Below are positions 22,717-34,154 of a DNA stretch of 64,000 bases, one piece after another. The position numbers were made by a program, and so were the translations under genes. The notes beneath the pieces are model-generated. The model made no database searches. It was not told the origin of the DNA and saw nothing but the letters and a program-made list of their open reading frames with translations. How positions within the stretch are numbered: position 1 is the first letter of the stretch; every line of letters begins with the position of its first letter. This DNA is from Calonectria ilicicola (lineage: Eukaryota; Ascomycota; Sordariomycetes; Hypocreales; Nectriaceae): assembly GCA_020809705.1 (NCBI GenBank), contig CP085825.1:6944001-7008000 (forward strand). The letters are read 5' to 3'.

Positions 22717-23001
22717 CAGTGGGTCTGAAAAAATTCCGCCCGGTCCTGGTGTACAACCCTAGCTTTAACCCTAACCCTATGGATTTAAATATTAATTATT
22801 TTATGAATACTAATTGTAAAAAGTAATAGAAGTGCCTAAATAAAAGTATAAACTTTTATGTTTTTATTAAGAATTTAAAATATTAGATTTTATTTATTTT
22901 AAGTATAGAAAAATATTTTTAAAATTATTAATTTAAATGAAAAAGGTATAGGGTAGATCTTGTCTACAAAGCGACCGGGCGGAATTTTTTCAAACCCACT
23001 G
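22717..23001. mobile_element. Tc1/mariner-type MITE, 285 bp
   Basis: The ends are 30-bp inverted repeats beginning CAGTGGGTCTGAAAAAATTC, with one C/T mismatch between the arms. The element is flanked on both sides by TA (22715-22716 and 23002-23003), the target duplication of Tc1/mariner transposons. The core is very AT-rich and non-coding. It includes two CCCTAA units next to the left arm (about 22764-22777). Confidence 0.85.
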
Positions 23002-23503
23002 TACGTGAAAGGATGGGTCGGTCCGTAAGCCTATCCAGATAACAGCGCAAACGCCAGAACCAGGTCCCCAAATGTCGGAGATATTACCTACAGGCAACTC
23101 TCGCGCACGGGGTTGGAAGCACACCCTGTATATTCGTATGCTCGATCGATGTCGTGTGAGAAAATGAGGGGTTTTGTGCCATCGTAACTAGTGCAGAACC
23201 AACACCGCAAAAAAGCAAGGAGAGGTGTATTGGTTCGCAGACCGAAGGCAAATGGCCAGTGTACCTGGGGAATGCTCAAAATTCCGAGAACTGCTTCAAG
23301 GCAAGTTGGATAAAAGGGAGCCCCGAAGGGTAAATGAACAAGCGGGAGAGAGGAGAAGTATATGAGGGGTCGAAGTGGTTTTTTTATGCGAACAAATGAC
23401 CGTATGGCTTTCAGCAATCTACCGCAAGGTTGGAGTCAATACGTTCACTTTGAATTGTGAATGCAGTCTCCGCTCACCTCGGTCTATGACCGCCTTAAAC
23501 CAA

Positions 23504-23735
23504 GGTGAGTGTAGAGACTCATCTGCATCTCACCGAGTCGTGTCTGGGGATGGTAGGTCACGGTGAGTGACTACTACAAGTGCTGCAAATGAAGGTGAGC
23601 GTAGAGACCCGCCTCTCTCTGACCGATGCGTGTCGAGAGCTAGTAGGTCCAGGTAAGCATACAGACCCACCCCCATATCCAATCTGTGGTCGGGGTTGGC
23701 AGATCAAGGTGAGCGGCACCGCATCGCTCACCTTC
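23504..23735. repeat. Degenerate about 58-bp minisatellite
   Basis: Units beginning GGTGAGYGTAGAGACYC start at 23504, 23594 and 23652 (with GGTAAGCATACAGACCC in the last). Each ends near a GTAGGTC or GCAGATC block. A 32-bp partial unit lies at 23562 and another partial unit starts at 23708. The period is 56-58 bp. Confidence 0.65.
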
Positions 23736-25128
23736 ATTGACCATTCCTAAACCAGTTTCGCTAAAGTTGGAACTTGATTTTGCATTGCCATGAGCAAACC
23801 AGCACGAGAAATATCTTGAACGATAAGCCAATATGGTGTGCCAATAATTCTATGTTTCTAAGTCAAGTTTATCTTGATTCACCAAGATATATAAAATTGG
23901 TTATCATGGAGGTAGCATGAAAGTAACATTAAGATGCTCTTGTCCCTTTTAAACAAAATATATTTGCCGCAATAGTCAGTGAAATTCGTGGCGAGGATGA
24001 AAGGCGAGGAAAGCTAGAAGAGGCACCCTTTAGCACTTTGTCATCTGCCTCGGAGAAACCTTCCCATTCCGTCTTTTTGATCTTACTATTCAACCAATTG
24101 CGGGAATGAGCAAACATGATTTGGAACTACTGTACGCTAGGCAGACTGGCTGTGGTGGCGGTGTAAATGAACGGACGGAAGGCGCAAAACACTTCGACCG
24201 CTACAATTGGTCCAATTGCGAGATCAATGGCCCATTTCTTTTCCCTTTTTGGTGTGTTTGTGTGTGGTATTTATTCTAGTGGTCTATTCCGTCCTCCCCC
24301 TTGCGACTTGATTGTGTGGACTGTCTGTCACCAGGTGGGTGTATTATCGATCTCTCTCCTTCTCACATCAAAGCGAAAAAAGTCTAGCCACAAAAAAAAG
24401 ATCAGAATTGAGTAGTATTCAATGTAGCCTTTGCTTCAAAGGGCGCCTGCTCTTGGGAGAAGGAAACAGTAGATATTGCCGTGAGGCTAAGAACAGTGAG
24501 ATGCAGACAAAAGATCAGTATTATCAAGCACAAAAGTTTTATGCCTCCCAAGATACTCCAACAAGTCTAAGGATTGCAAGAAAACAATCCCAATTTTAGG
24601 ATAAGTTTGGTCCGAGCTCAACTGCGGGACTATATACGACAACCGCTGCGACCGAGACAAAACCATCGAACGCAAAATGAGACAGGTCGATCCATATAGT
24701 GAGATTGGGCTCGAGGCGGCCCAAGGTGGATCAAAATGATGTGGCTGTTGCTGGGTGGATTACGCTAGGCCATCGAGGCCATCAAGGCCATCCACAGAGT
24801 ACGATATTCAAAGCCAAGTTGCATTCCGTTAATGCTGATTTATCTGCCCTATATTATACCATATTCTAACCCAGAGGTCAGAGTGTCAAGAGTACCGATA
24901 TCTAGACCTGACATTCTTTGATTGCTCACAATCTCAGATGCAATAAGAAGGAGCGCTTAACTCGCCAAGGTACAAAAGCGGGTCAGTTCTGGACTTCTGC
25001 CACTGGCTTAATCATTCTACCGATTGACTAACTTGCATTTAATCCAGGTCCAACGTACAGGCCTAACCCACCGACCGCTTCTCAACCCCACACCCTATCG
25101 ACCTCCATACCCTACGAGCAACTCAGCA

Positions 25129-28100
25129 ATGTCTAAGAGACAAAGAGACACCGATAAGGATGAAAACCCTCAGTTCATTGGAACGAAAAGGAAAAAGATG
25201 GAAGATGGGCCACACGCAACAGAATTGGACTACAGCGACTTCACTGTGGGATGGGTATGCGCGCTGCCAAAGGAGCAAACGGCAGCGATGGCCATGCTGG
25301 ACCAAATATATCCAAGGTTCCCCAAGCCGCGGGATGATTCCAACTCGTACACGCTGGGATCCATCGGGAAACATAATATTGTCATAGCTTGTCTGCCAAA
25401 AGGAAAAATTGGCACGAACTCGATGGCAGTATGTGCGACCCAAATGGTACGCACATTTCGATCCATCAAAGTTGGCCTCATGGTTGGTATTGGCGGTGGT
25501 ATTCCGCCCAAAGTAAGACTTGGCGATGTTGTGGTTAGCACACCGACTGGCCAATATCCAGGCGTGGTCCAGTGGGATTTCGGAAAGACCGAGAACGGAA
25601 ACAAATTTAAGCGGACTGGAGCTCTAAACAACCCCCCAAGTTCGCTTTTGACAGCTTTGACAACATTGGAGACCGACCATGCTATGGTTGGATCAAGAAT
25701 ACCCGAATATCTAGAGGAGCTGCGGCAGAAATGGCCCAAACTAGTGCCCAAGTATATCCGGTCTAAGTCACTCAAAGACCCCATGTCAACGTCCGACACA
25801 TCTGATCGTGATCCTGATGAAATTTGTGTTCATTACGGTCTAGTTGCATCCGGCAACCAGGTCATAAAGGACGCTGAGTTTCGCGACAAATTAAACGAAT
25901 CTCTTGGTGGGGAGGTGTTGTGTGTTGAAATGGAAGCAGCCGGGTTGGTTGAATTCCCTTGCATTGTCATTCGGGGTATCTGCGATTATGCAGATGCACA
26001 CAAAAACAAAGATTGGCAAGAACATGCTGCAGCTGTAGCTGCCGCCTTTGCTAAAGAGCTTTTGCAATATGTTGAGCCGGATGAGGTATCACAAGAACAT
26101 TCAATAAAAGATGTCTTGGATGTTTTGACGCAGGGTATGTTATTCTTATATTAAACCGACACATATCTAACAGCAAAGACAGTTCATAACAATGTATCTC
26201 TAACCCAAGGGGATGTTACCCACATCAAGAGCAAATTAATCAGACAGGAAGACCTTGAAATTCTCAATTGGCTTACAAGAGTTGACTACGGGTCGCAGCA
26301 GAGTGACTTCCTTACAAGGCGACAACCTGGCACTGGTCAATGGCTTCTTGAGTCCAGCAAGTTCCAGGACTGGCTTGCCACAAGCAAACAGACTTTATTT
26401 TGTCCAGGGATCCCCGGGGCCGGGAAAACGATTCTTACCTCAGTAGTTGTCGATTTTCTGACCTCAAAATTTCGCAACGATTCAAATACCGGCATAGCAT
26501 ATATCTACTGCAACTTCAAACGACAGGACGAACAGAAGCTTGATTGCTTGCTAATCAGTATACTCCGGCAATTGACCGCATGCCAACCCTCTCTACCACA
26601 TAGCATCAAAAGCCTCTATGATCAATATAAAACCAAGGGAACACGGCCATCTCTCAATGAAATTGTACAGGCATTACATCATGTGATTATGACATATTCG
26701 AGAACATTCATCATTATTGATGCACTTGACGAATGCCAGGCATCTGACAGTTGCCGAACGAAGCTCCTCGTAGCGCTTCGCAACCTCCAGGGAAAAAACG
26801 GAACGAACATCTTTGCAACATCAAGGTTTATTCCTGAGATTACCGACTATTTCAAAACCGATGTGTCATTGGAGATACGTGCAAGCAGTCAAGACATAGC
26901 AAGGTATCTCGAAGATCAAATACAAATACTACCATCCCTTGTTCAAAAGGACCAGAAACTGCAAAACGAGATTACCATCGGCATCTCAGAAGCTGTGGAT
27001 GGAATGTGAGTTCGTACCATGCAAGAAAACAAACTGAATTACTGATCCTCTATAGGTTTCTCTTAGCAAAACTCTATCTCGACTTGCTTGCTGATAAGCT
27101 AACACGAAATGATATTAAAAATGCAATAAAATTCTTCCAGCGCCAAGGCCAATCACAAGAAAATACCAATGTTCAAATTATAGACAAAGCGTACGAACAA
27201 GCAATGGAGAGAATCAACAGCCAGATGACAGGGAAAAAAGAACTTGCACTGAAGGTACTGGCATGGGTCACACATGCAAAGCGACATCTTACTACATTGG
27301 AACTTCAACATGCCCTTGCGATAAAAGTGGGAGAGTCCACGCTTGATGACGGAGACTTGCCCCATATCGGAGACATGATCTCTGTATGTGCTGGGTTGAT
27401 AACTGTGGATCAAGAGAGTAACATTGTACGAGTGGTTCACTATACAACACAAGAATATTTTGTGAGAAAAGAATGGTTTTCAGATGCAGAATCCGCGATC
27501 ACAACGGCATGCGTTACCTATCTCTCATTCGAAGTCTTCAAGACTGGGATTTGTCCCAACAATGATGACTTGAAAGAACGACTGAGGTTAAATCCGTTCT
27601 ACAAGTACGCATCGCATAATTGGGGGCATCATGCCCGTAACGATCGCGATTTAAGCGAAGAAGTTATCAGCTTTCTCAACAGTGGACTAAAGCTTAAGGC
27701 ATCGGTCCAAGTGATGCTATCCGGAGTTAGGTCACTTGGTCGTTATACCTGGGTTTTTGAGGACATGACGGGACTGCAGGTAGCGGCATTTTTCGGAATT
27801 CTTAAAGCCGTAGATACGCTGCTGTCTTGCGGGCACGGCTTGGATCTATGGAATCGGGACGCTTCTCTGGCACAGCTGTATGCAGCTCATAATGGATACG
27901 GAGCTGTCATTCAACGTCTTTTATTAGCAGGGGCTGATATCAATTTTGTTGGTTATGAGAGTACGGCACTCATAGCAGCTGCTAAAAGTGGCCATTATCA
28001 AGTTATTGAGCTACTATTGGCAGAAGGTGCTGATTTCAATGCTCCTGGCGACTATTCCCAAGGTTTGAAGCGAATAGGGGTAAAGATGTGTAGTCACAGG

Positions 28101-29630
28101 GATTCTGATCCTGAGGAAACAGCGCTTCAAGCAGCTGCTAAAGGCGGCTATCATCAAATTGTTAAGCTACTATTGGCAAAGGGGGCCGATATCAATGCTA
28201 TTGATAAGTATGGGAGAATGGCGCTCCAAAAAGCTGCTGGAGCTGGTCATAAACTAATTGTCAATCTACTACTAGCAGCAGGGGCAGATGTTAATGCTGC
28301 TAGTAGTGGTATTGGTGGGAGCGCACTTGGAGCAGCTGCTGAAGGTGGCTATTGTGAGGTTATTAAGATGCTACTAGCAGCAGGGGCTAATATCAATGCT
28401 ATTGATAAATATGGGATAATGGCGCTCCAAAGAGCTGCTGGAGCTGGTCATAAACCAGTTATCAATCTACTACTAGCAGCAGGGGCAAATATTAATGCTG
28501 CTAGCAGTGGCACTCTTGGGATGGGGGCGCTTCAAGCAGCTGCTAGAGGCGGTCATTGTGAGGTCATTGAGATTCTAATAGCAGCAGGGGCTAATGTCAA
28601 TGCTATTGATAAATATGGGAAAACAGCGCTCCAAGTAGCTGCTGAAAGCGGTCATTGCGAAGTTGTTATTCTACTATTAGCAGCAAGGGCAGATATCAAT
28701 GCTATTGATAAAGATGGGAGGATGACGCTCCAAATAGCTGCTCAAAGCGGTCATTGCAAAGTTGTTAAGATACTGCTAGCAGCAGGGGCTGATGTTAATG
28801 CTACTGCCAGTGGCGTATATAGTAAACCAGCACTTCAAGCAGCTGCTAAAAGCGGTCATTGCGAGATTGTTAAGATACTACTAGCAGCAGGGGCTGATAT
28901 CAATGCCGTTGGTAAATATGGGAGTATGGCGCTCCAAGAAGCTGCCAAAAGCGGTCATTGCGAAGTTGTTATTCTACTATTAGCAGCAAGGGCAGATATC
29001 AATGCTATTGATAACGACGGGAGGATGACGCTCCAAATAGCTGCTCAAAGCGGTCATTGCAAAGTTGTCAAGATACTGCTAGCAGCAGGGGCTGATGTTA
29101 ATGCTACTGCCAGTGGCATGTATAATGAACTAGCACTTCTAGCAGCTGCTAGAAGCGGTCATTGCGAGGTTGTTAAGTTGCTACTAGCAGCAGGAGCTAA
29201 TGTCAATATTATTAGCACTAACTACATGGGGGGAGCGGCGCTTGCAGAAGCTGCCAGAGGCGGCCATTGCGATATTGTCAAGATGCTAATAGGAGCAGGG
29301 GCGGATGTTAATATTACTAGGAAGACACTCTGGTGGGATGAATCAGCACTTCAATTGGCTGCTAAAGGCGGTCATTGTGAAATTGTCAAGATGCTATTGG
29401 AAGCAGGGGCAGATGTCAATTGTGCTTATGGCTACGATAAAGTAACTGCACTTCAAATAGCTGCTAAAAATGGGTATGATGAGATTGTTCAGGTGCTATT
29501 AGCAGGAGGGGCAGATATTAATTATGCCCCCGCCAAGCATGGGGTAACTGCACTGCAAGAGGCTATTAAATACGGGCGTCAAAAAATTGTCGATATGCTA
29601 GTAGCAGCAGGTACGAGTGTTAGTAGTTAG
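25129..29630 (+). CDS. NLR-like STAND protein: phosphorylase domain, NACHT, 18 ankyrin repeats
   Basis: The product is 1470 residues from exons 25129-26134, 26174-27005 and 27056-29630, all in phase. Residues about 45-325 form a PNP_UDP nucleoside-phosphorylase-type domain (FTVGWVCALPKEQTAAMAML, VGIGGGIPPKVRLGDVVVS, CVEMEAAGL, CDYADAHKNKDWQ). The NACHT NTPase has Walker A GIPGAGKT at about 414-421 and Walker B IIIDALDEC at about 515-523. A winged-helix-like and linker region follows, then 18 ankyrin units from about residue 850 to the end. This is a classic fungal NLR layout, with effector, switch and sensor parts. Such proteins are thought to act in allorecognition or defence. Ankyrin units 9-11 and 12-14 are almost identical, pointing to recent repeat exchange. 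The first in-frame ATG (25129) was chosen. Confidence 0.92.
28623..29228 (+). repeat. Tandem 303-bp duplication inside the ankyrin array
   Basis: Two copies of a three-ankyrin block (101 codons), 28623-28925 and 28926-29228, differ at few sites. Long runs are identical at the DNA level, synonymous sites included, for instance around GGTCATTGCGAAGTTGTTAT. A looser 67-codon period joins units 4-5 and 6-7 upstream. Confidence 0.8.
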
Positions 29631-30439
29631 TGGTTAACGTAGATCACTTTACACAGCAACTAAATTAGCATCTTAAACTGTTTATTATAAAATACTATCG
29701 ATAATTGTATTGTCACTGAATATTAAATGCAAAAAAAAAAGCACTTTTGATTACTCAGATAGGTACTATCTAGCCCCCCCTTTTCCTTGACCTTGTCAGC
29801 CGTGCAAGGTCCATTCATCGCCTCCCTCAATCTCTGCAAACGAACCTCACTTCTCTTCGGATCTTAATCATCCAGTCCTCGTACTCGTCGCCAGCAATAT
29901 CTGCTACAAAGCTCTCCTCTGTTGGATCTAGCTTCTTGAACCTGAACCCGCCGTGCTTTCGCATCATAAAATACTATTAGCAGCGGGGATCATATTAAAT
30001 CATTTTGAATCAATTCCATAATAAACGTGATAGATATATTTAGTCAAGGTATTCTTCATGGCCGTAGTTCAGAAACGAGCCACTTGTTTCAAACCCTTCA
30101 AGATATCAACGATGCTATATGTAGTGCCAAGGCCTCCCGGGGGTGGATAGTTGGTCCCAAAGCATGCGGTTGCAGAAGCGTTGGAAAGCAGAACACAAAT
30201 TTGGACGATATTTCGACATGTACAGCACCCGCGATCAGAACCAGGCCCTAATCGGAAAAAAAAAATGTTACGTTGTTTAACATTTATTTAACTCTTACAT
30301 GGCACAAATATCTGCATTTACCCAAGTTCCAGTAATACCAACCACGACTCCATTGGTGCCAGATCATAGTTTCCTCTCAGCAATTATCGCACTGGCTATC
30401 CCTATCAGAGCTCAACATAAAATCTCAGCCAATAGTCGA
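29631..30439. other. Spacer after the NLR-like gene, with relics
   Basis: This is AT-rich sequence with A-runs (29729-29738, 30257-30266). A short stretch at 29968-29989 (AAATACTATTAGCAGCGGGG) resembles the coding sequence of the upstream ankyrin units and is probably a stray repeat fragment. A 45-codon minus-strand frame is listed separately. No other gene is seen. Confidence 0.45.
29827..29964 (-). pseudogene. Short minus-strand frame, possible gene remnant
   Basis: The 45-codon frame encodes a polar, charged peptide including FRFKKLDPTEESFVADIAG and EYEDWMIKIRREV. Its composition looks coding, unlike the AT-rich flanks, yet it has no neighbours on the same strand that extend it. It may be the end of a lost gene. 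I do not recognise the family. Confidence 0.25.
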
Positions 30440-31458
30440 CTATTTCTCAACTCGTCCAGTCATGGAAATTGTGGCCCAATCGAGATCCCATCCCTTGCCC
30501 TCGTACTTTTCCACCAAAAACTTCTTCACCAATTTCTTGATCTCCTCGAGCGGGTGCGCCTTGCGCTTCTCCTCATCCCAAGATGACGAAGTCCAAGCAA
30601 GCATGCTCGAAAATGAAGTGACAAACTCATCTGCATCCTTGAGGTGGTATGTGCCTGGGTTCACTTTCACCTCGACGTCTGTGAAGCCCAGCTCCTTGAG
30701 ATGTTCCTCAACCCAGTCCGCCTCCGTCCAGCGGCCGTCCTTGTGCCATTGCATATCGAGCTTCTCTGGGAAAGGAGCCTCAAATTGAAACGAAGCAAAA
30801 GCGGCTCGCATGTCTGGGATCCAGTACTTGCTATCGCTGGTAAAGGTTGTGGCGCCAAAGAGACCCCCAGGCTTGAGAACCCGCTTGAACTCTGGAATGT
30901 ATGGTGAGCGCCAATTGAAAAAATGGGTGTTTGTTTACCCTCTGACTCACCATTGACAATTTCGTCTGGCTTTGGGATAAGATGGAGCGCCATTCCTGCC
31001 CCAACATGAGTGAATGAGTTGTCAGGTAGGCCCGTGTTCTGCATCCTCGTTAGTTAGCTCCCTTGACTATTCCCCAGTCTATTATTGCCGAGATCGCATA
31101 CCCTTGCATCCAATACCGCAGCCTTAACATTAATCCATCCTTCATTGACAATTCTCTTGTTTGTTATATCAATCATGGACTGCGCACTGTCAAAGAGCAT
31201 AAATGAGCTCTTCTCCAGGACATCCTTGGGAACAGTGTCTTGGATTTCCTGCGTAAACAGGCCCGTGCCGCAACATGCATCAAGCACCTCGAGTGGAGTC
31301 GATGTATTCTCGTTGAAGCCCATTTGCGCAATGAGCGGTGTCATTAGGCCTCGCAGTGCCCCACGCGAGGCAACTAGATAGCCGGCCTCAAATTCATTGA
31401 CCGACTCGAAAATTTTGGTCAAGCCCTTTGCTTGCTTTTCTTGTTCCTGGTCATTCAT
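30440..31458 (-). CDS. Class I SAM-dependent methyltransferase
   Basis: Exons on the minus strand are 31458-31102, 31038-30951 and 30891-30440, giving 298 residues in phase. Motif I, the SAM-binding loop, reads VLDACCGTGLF. An acidic position after the second strand (MLFDSAQSMI), then AAVLDARNTGLPDNSF and the post-motif RVLKPGGLFGATTF are typical of the UbiE/Methyltransf_11-25 type. The C-terminal third (WTEADWVEEHLKELGF, then a Lys-rich helix) is usual for fungal small-molecule methyltransferases. No targeting signal is seen. The substrate is unknown. It lies 25 kb or more from the polyketide synthase, so membership of that cluster is not supported. Confidence 0.85.
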
Positions 31459-34154
31459 GTTGACGAAAAATTTTTCAAAGCTGTAATCAATCGAATATGT
31501 TTTGAAAAAGTCTGCTGGTAATTGAGATGCATATAGTGCGATTCCAGATCCCCCATGTTTATATACTAGTTCAAGTCTCCGAAATGTCGCCGCGTAATTT
31601 GCGAGCCGTCCTAGACTCGGTCACTTCTACTTTGATCGTCTTAGTTAAGCCTAAAGTCGCCATCTTCCAACAATCTTCAAGTTTCGCATCACGATTGCAT
31701 ATTGAGATAAAATGTGTAAGCGTGAGATTCCGCTTGGAGGTATAGTGCACACCTCAGACAAGATTGTCTGACCACCACCAGACACAGTTAGCCGGGGATG
31801 CATGATTGCATTTCCGGAAAAAGGAATAAAAAAATATGAGCAGTCAATATGCACCTCGGGGTAATTTTTTTGTTTATATGCACTTCCAAATGGCAGAAAT
31901 ATTCCGGGGAAAAATAAACAGGTTTCTTGCGCGAAATGTCAGATTCTCATTAATCTAATTATACCCAAGGCCATAGTAGTAGCCCATTTTTTATCTACCC
32001 AAAATCTAGAGCAGGCAAAAAAGCACAGAACCACCACCAATACCCATTATTATTATCCCAGCAACAATAAACAAGGCCCAACCCTCTAGAAAACTCCAAA
32101 GCAAATCCCAAGGGGAATGTGTATTCCCGGTTCTCCCCAATGTATAGCTATTACTACATGTGTGGACGGCAAATGCAGAGCAGAATTTGTTTTGGCTGTT
32201 TATGCCAAGCAGAAGAAGTAGAAGCTGCAGGTTTGTTGGCTGGCGACGACGGGGGGAGCGCCTGTTGGAGGCGCTCCGTGTTTTTGGTGCATGTTTTTAT
32301 GTGTGAGGATACTCGATTTCTCGACCGTGGCAATTTGAGCACTTTGGAGATTTGTAAGAGTATCGGCCATCGCGCCCATTGTGTGTTGTATAAAAAACCG
32401 TATCGGCCTACGGGAGACCTGGCCAATACGGGGGCCAGCTTAGGAAACGCCAAAGGCGGTGTCCGTGAGGTGGCCAGAAAACGTGCCCGGCGAAAGGGGC
32501 TTGTCAAGAAAAAATTGGTCGCCGGAAATGACTCGCCGTAAGAACGGGGTCAACGTAGATATTGCTCTCGCTATTGCATCGCGTCCGTAAAAGCTCCTTT
32601 TTATTTTGAAGGAGGTGGTTGGGATGCGTGTATATATGGAGAATAAAGAGGGACCGAGCCCTGTGGTTGTTGTTGAGAAGAAGGCCCGCTCAACTCGGAA
32701 GTGATAGTGAAGGACAGAAGAAAAAAAATGCAAGGCATGGCGGATTTGGCAGTATTAGCTTGATTAATACCAAATGCCGATTTGAATAAATATGTATATA
32801 AAACAAACCAAAGGAAAAATGTGAAAGTGTATGAATGCTTGGATGCCAGCTCCCCGAATGGGGAGGCTGGTGTGTGTGAGATGCTGAGAAAGAAGGATAG
32901 AAGCGGCCGGGAACACTCGCACTTATACCCGTCGACGACGACGGAGGTGCCGAAGGGTGGTGCTGGCAGAGCCGCGTTTCTCAAAAGTGTACACATACGC
33001 AGAATGGTAAAAATCTTCAAAGTCACAAGAACCAAGGGGAGGAGGTCCGGCCTCGCTGCGCTGGGCTGCGCTACGCTACGCTGCAGGTCGCATTTCTGGT
33101 TCCGTTCCTTGGACGACCCAACGCCGTCTCTTCTCGCCTCACTTTTCTCTCTCAGCGCGGGGCGGACGATAGCGCCACCCACCACCCACCACTGACTGCA
33201 ACGCGGGATTCTCGACTGGGCGCCCTGCAGTTTCTATTGATCGTTGGGGGCCGTCCCTCCAGATAGATAATTCCCGGGGCTGCCACTAATATCCATTAGT
33301 CCAGGATCAACGCGGTAGCACCAAGGCAGTGTGTATGCAGTGTAGAGGACAGTGTGTGAGGTGAGTGAAGTAAGTGGTGAATGGTGAGTGATGAGTGGTG
33401 AGTGGTGAGTGGTGGCGGTGACAACACCCCCCCCCCCTACCTTTCCCTACCCTTCCTTACCCTTCCCTCCCCTCGTTCTGTCTGGTCCGTCTGTCTGTCT
33501 CGACCCTTGAGGCGTCCATTGTCAAGGCGTCGAGGCCCTTCGCACTCTCACCGTCAACCCACAGTCACAGTCACAGTCGCCGCACACTTGTCACCTATGA
33601 CCCCATTTTTAACCCACATCACCCCAAAATACCTGCAGCCACATGAAAAAAGCAATCCTACTCCTGCTTCCCTGCTTCCTTGCTGCTGTGTGTCACCAAA
33701 AGGAACAAAAAAAAAGGGCTGAAGGCGGCTGTCGATCCCGTCTCACACTGACCCTGGTCCTGAATCTTGAGCATTCACATTCTTTCTCCTTGCTTGCTTT
33801 TGCCTGCTTGCTTGCTACTTCTAATGTGGGGGGCACCTCCACGATGCCCCCCGTGTATAATTACAACAATTGACTTGACCTTCCTGTACACACATACGAC
33901 CATGCCCATTGGCGCCAGTATCATTTCCCTCGTCCCGGTAACTCTAGACAGAAACACGCCACTCGCACACGCACACACGCCCTGCAACCCCCTCGTCCCT
34001 GCGCTGTTACTGCTACTGCTTGCTGCTACTCGCTCGCTACTGCTGTTCGCTCGCTCGCTTGCTTTGCTTTGCTTGCTTCGGCTCGCCTGCCTTGCCTTGC
34101 CTTGGGCCCCAATTTCAGGCCTCCAGCAAGCCCGTCCGTCCAGTCACTCACCCT
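31459..34154. other. 2.7 kb intergenic region, low complexity
   Basis: No credible gene is seen. It holds a short hairpin (GGAGCGCC/GGCGCTCC, about 32257-32279), a GTGAGTG-type run at 33358-33420 followed by a C-run, CCTTACCCTTCC-like repeats to 33475, and CTGCTA/GCTTGC/CCTTG simple repeats at 34005-34110. Open frames on both strands here follow the biased composition and carry no recognisable domain. Confidence 0.5.

Larger units (their letters stand above)
21346..25128. other. Gene-poor 3.8 kb region
   Basis: No credible gene is seen. It contains a TA-flanked MITE (22717-23001), a degenerate minisatellite (23504-23735), a 9-bp triplicate (GGCCATCnA, 24768-24794) and the upstream region of the NLR-like gene. 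Overlapping short frames on both strands are probably chance. Confidence 0.5.

Noticed and set aside
30440..31458. The methyltransferase as a member of the left-end polyketide cluster
   Set aside because: It is about 30 kb away, with recognition genes, repeats and membrane-protein genes in between.
32119..32541. 140-codon plus-strand frame
   Set aside because: No domain, no homologue recognised, and it overlaps similar open frames on the other strand in a low-complexity area.
32601..33185. 194-codon minus-strand frame
   Set aside because: It overlaps a plus-strand frame of similar length and shows biased composition; neither looks conserved.
33358..33475. GTGAGTG and CCTTACCC runs considered as a telomere-like or CRISPR-like array
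   Set aside because: The units are irregular simple repeats with no constant spacer and do not match the TTAGGG unit.
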